Shown: positions 62,830-64,000 of the stretch, piece by piece
Layout: every line of letters starts with the position of its first letter
Position numbering within the stretch: the first letter of the stretch is position 1
Origin: Vibrio gallicus
GTDB taxonomy: Bacteria; Pseudomonadota; Gammaproteobacteria; Enterobacterales; Vibrionaceae
Reading direction: 5' to 3'
Length of the DNA stretch: 64,000 bases
NCBI RefSeq assembly: GCF_024346875.1
Contig: NZ_AP024871.1
Span: 1,240,001 to 1,304,000 of the forward strand
The notes under the pieces: model-generated
What the model was told of the DNA's origin: nothing
Seen by the model: only the letters and a program-made list of their open reading frames with translations
The model's database searches: none
Position numbers and translations under genes: made by a program

Positions 62830-63513
62830 CTAGTCAGTATGCAGACTAGCATTGGTATTTACAGATTGCTGAACTAAGGAATTAGCCCCTGAGTTCTGTG
62901 CAACAGTAGTAATACCTGACACATTATCCATACCATTCAAGGTATTCGAAGCACTCAGCCCCATTCCAGCGCCACTAGATTTTTGACCGCGTTTGTAGCC
63001 TTGTCCCGCAGAGCCTAGGTCAATATCGTTATCATCTACCTCACCGTTGAGCTCGGAATTCGCCACAACAAAGTTTGCTTCAACATCTAAATCAAAGGTG
63101 GTTTCATGTCGGCTATCGTGATTAAAGCTATCTTTAATATCAACATTTTTACTTGAATCAGAATCAATATTGAAGCTATCTTTAACATCAAGATTTTTAC
63201 TCGAATCAGATTCTATATCGAGATTCTTACTTGAATCAGAGGTGATATCAGAATCAATATTAAAGCTATCATCAACGCTCGCAGTGGTACTCTGGTCTGA
63301 GTTATCACTACTGTCTGAGCTATCGTTGTAGCTGCCTTGTGCATTAGCGCTATCTGACCATTGTTTATTGCTATTACCATCATCAACATAGTTTTCCACT
63401 TCGGTACTTGAAGGGTCGCTTGAGCCCCCTTTTTTATAATCGGCCAAGACGCTGCCACTGAATAAAAACGCTGCTGATAATGCGATAGCTATACCTGTTT
63501 TATTAAAAGTCAT
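62830..63513 (-). CDS. Secreted Asp/Ser/Asn-rich repeat protein, candidate fibre subunit
   Basis: The ATG at 63513 begins a signal peptide MTFNKTGIAIALSAAFLFSGSVLA; a longer reading from 63558 lacks a ribosome site. The 227-residue precursor has an acidic region (about 60-130) with repeats of DSSKNLDI / KDSFNIDSD, and a C-terminal block NTLNGMDN...SGITTVAQNSGANSLVQQ. Composition (Asp, Ser, Asn rich, almost no Cys or Trp) suits a secreted fibre or adhesin. It is the first gene of the reverse-strand cluster. Confidence 0.75.
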   Translation of the reverse strand: MTFNKTGIAIALSAAFLFSGSVLADYKKGGSSDPSSTEVENYVDDGNSNKQWSDSANAQGSYNDSSDSSDNSDQSTTASVDDSFNIDSDITSDSSKNLDIESDSSKNLDVKDSFNIDSDSSKNVDIKDSFNHDSRHETTFDLDVEANFVVANSELNGEVDDNDIDLGSAGQGYKRGQKSSGAGMGLSASNTLNGMDNVSGITTVAQNSGANSLVQQSVNTNASLHTD

Positions 63514-63558
63514 TGCATTTACCCCTTTGTGCCTAGCTAGTTCAGTTGAATAAATCAT

Positions 63559-64000
63559 ACAAACTCATTCGTCCCCCTTCGTTCATTAGGGAACAGTCGA
63601 CAGTATAGGTCGATTAAAACAACAATTTTTGCTCTGAACATTCGGCCAAAGGCGCATAGCCCAATGGCTAGGGTAAACGGTGAATTTTTACCTTATTATT
63701 CAACAGGTTAAACGTGGGATCTATTGATGTTTATATGAGTATGATATTAGTACCTAAAGCCGTATGACGAAGGTTGATTCAAGGCTCTGCTTCATTAGCT
63801 CACCAGTTGCTGATTGTCAGCACAGCTTGGGCCATTTTCCATACAAATTTCAATCGTTTGCCAATAACAAGGCTGAAAAAAGGTTGAATTTTAGCAAATA
63901 AAAGTCTGTGAAATTTCCCTATTATGTACTCTCTTTGAGGCTGTTCTAATACAGCTAGGTAGGTAGGAATCCATTATTGAACTATATTTTATGCATAATA
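63559..64000. other. Intergenic region upstream of the secreted-protein cluster
   Basis: This stretch holds no ORF that I can support. It should carry the promoter of the reverse-strand cluster; TATACT on the reverse strand (complement near 63613) is a possible -10 box without a good -35. A TTG at 63978 with AGGA upstream could begin a gene that leaves the window, but too little is visible. Confidence 0.4.

Noticed and set aside
63640-63720. tRNA-like segment (GCGCATAGCCCAATGGCTAGGGTAAACGG)
   Set aside because: It does not fold into a cloverleaf with a T-psi-C arm and acceptor stem.

Overview
The window reads as a stretch of the large chromosome of a Vibrio or a close Vibrionaceae relative. 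The pointers are the order NAD-glutamate dehydrogenase / pepN / prc / proQ / fRMsr / letAB / rsmF, the yccA-tusE-acyP-rlmI block, a tandem glycine riboswitch in front of a sodium:amino-acid symporter, and an AapJQMP amino-acid importer. Gene density is high, many genes are separated by clear intrinsic terminators, and base composition looks even at moderate G+C. No tRNA, rRNA, CRISPR array, prophage or integron was seen. The species cannot be fixed from sequence alone.

Layout. 1-13200: start of a gdhB-type dehydrogenase, PepN, a secreted hypothetical protein, the Prc protease with the RNA chaperone ProQ, free-methionine sulfoxide reductase, the LetA/LetB envelope lipid-transport pair and the rRNA methylase RsmF. 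13200-17800: CvfB-like S1 protein, a stand-alone PEP-synthase C-terminal-domain protein divergent from a Trp-type DAHP synthase with YajQ, and a CysG-like protein whose methyltransferase half has decayed. 17800-25300: Aap amino-acid ABC transporter, then YccA (with a sigma-32-like promoter), TusE, acylphosphatase and RlmI. 25300-32000: a 1484-residue type I secreted adhesin with a LapA-like N-terminus and four 306-bp repeats, divergent from a TolC-family outer-membrane protein and an OmpA-like lipoprotein. 32000-42800: housekeeping and transport genes, including the glycine riboswitch with its symporter and a FecCD/BtuC-type ABC transporter divergent from a cobalamin-adenosyltransferase-like protein. 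42900-45320: an IS200/IS605-type element with divergent tnpA and tnpB; tnpB has an in-frame amber codon. 45370-53340: outer-membrane proteins, HrpA, a TSUP permease, a TerB protein and a DEDDh exonuclease.

Two accessory-looking systems deserve attention. At 53488-58797 a membrane-anchored DUF2760 protein is followed by two divergent Hsp70-like ATPases, the second fused to a DUF3731-like tail, behind a plausible heat-shock promoter; a periplasmic MsrAB follows. At 60213-63513 three small secreted proteins that share a QN-x-x-x-N motif are encoded with a periplasmic C39 cysteine peptidase and, convergently, an outer-membrane beta-barrel. That composition resembles the Pseudomonas Fap functional-amyloid machinery (FapB/C, FapD, FapE, FapF), although sequence similarity looks remote. 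The last 440 bases hold no gene that I can support.
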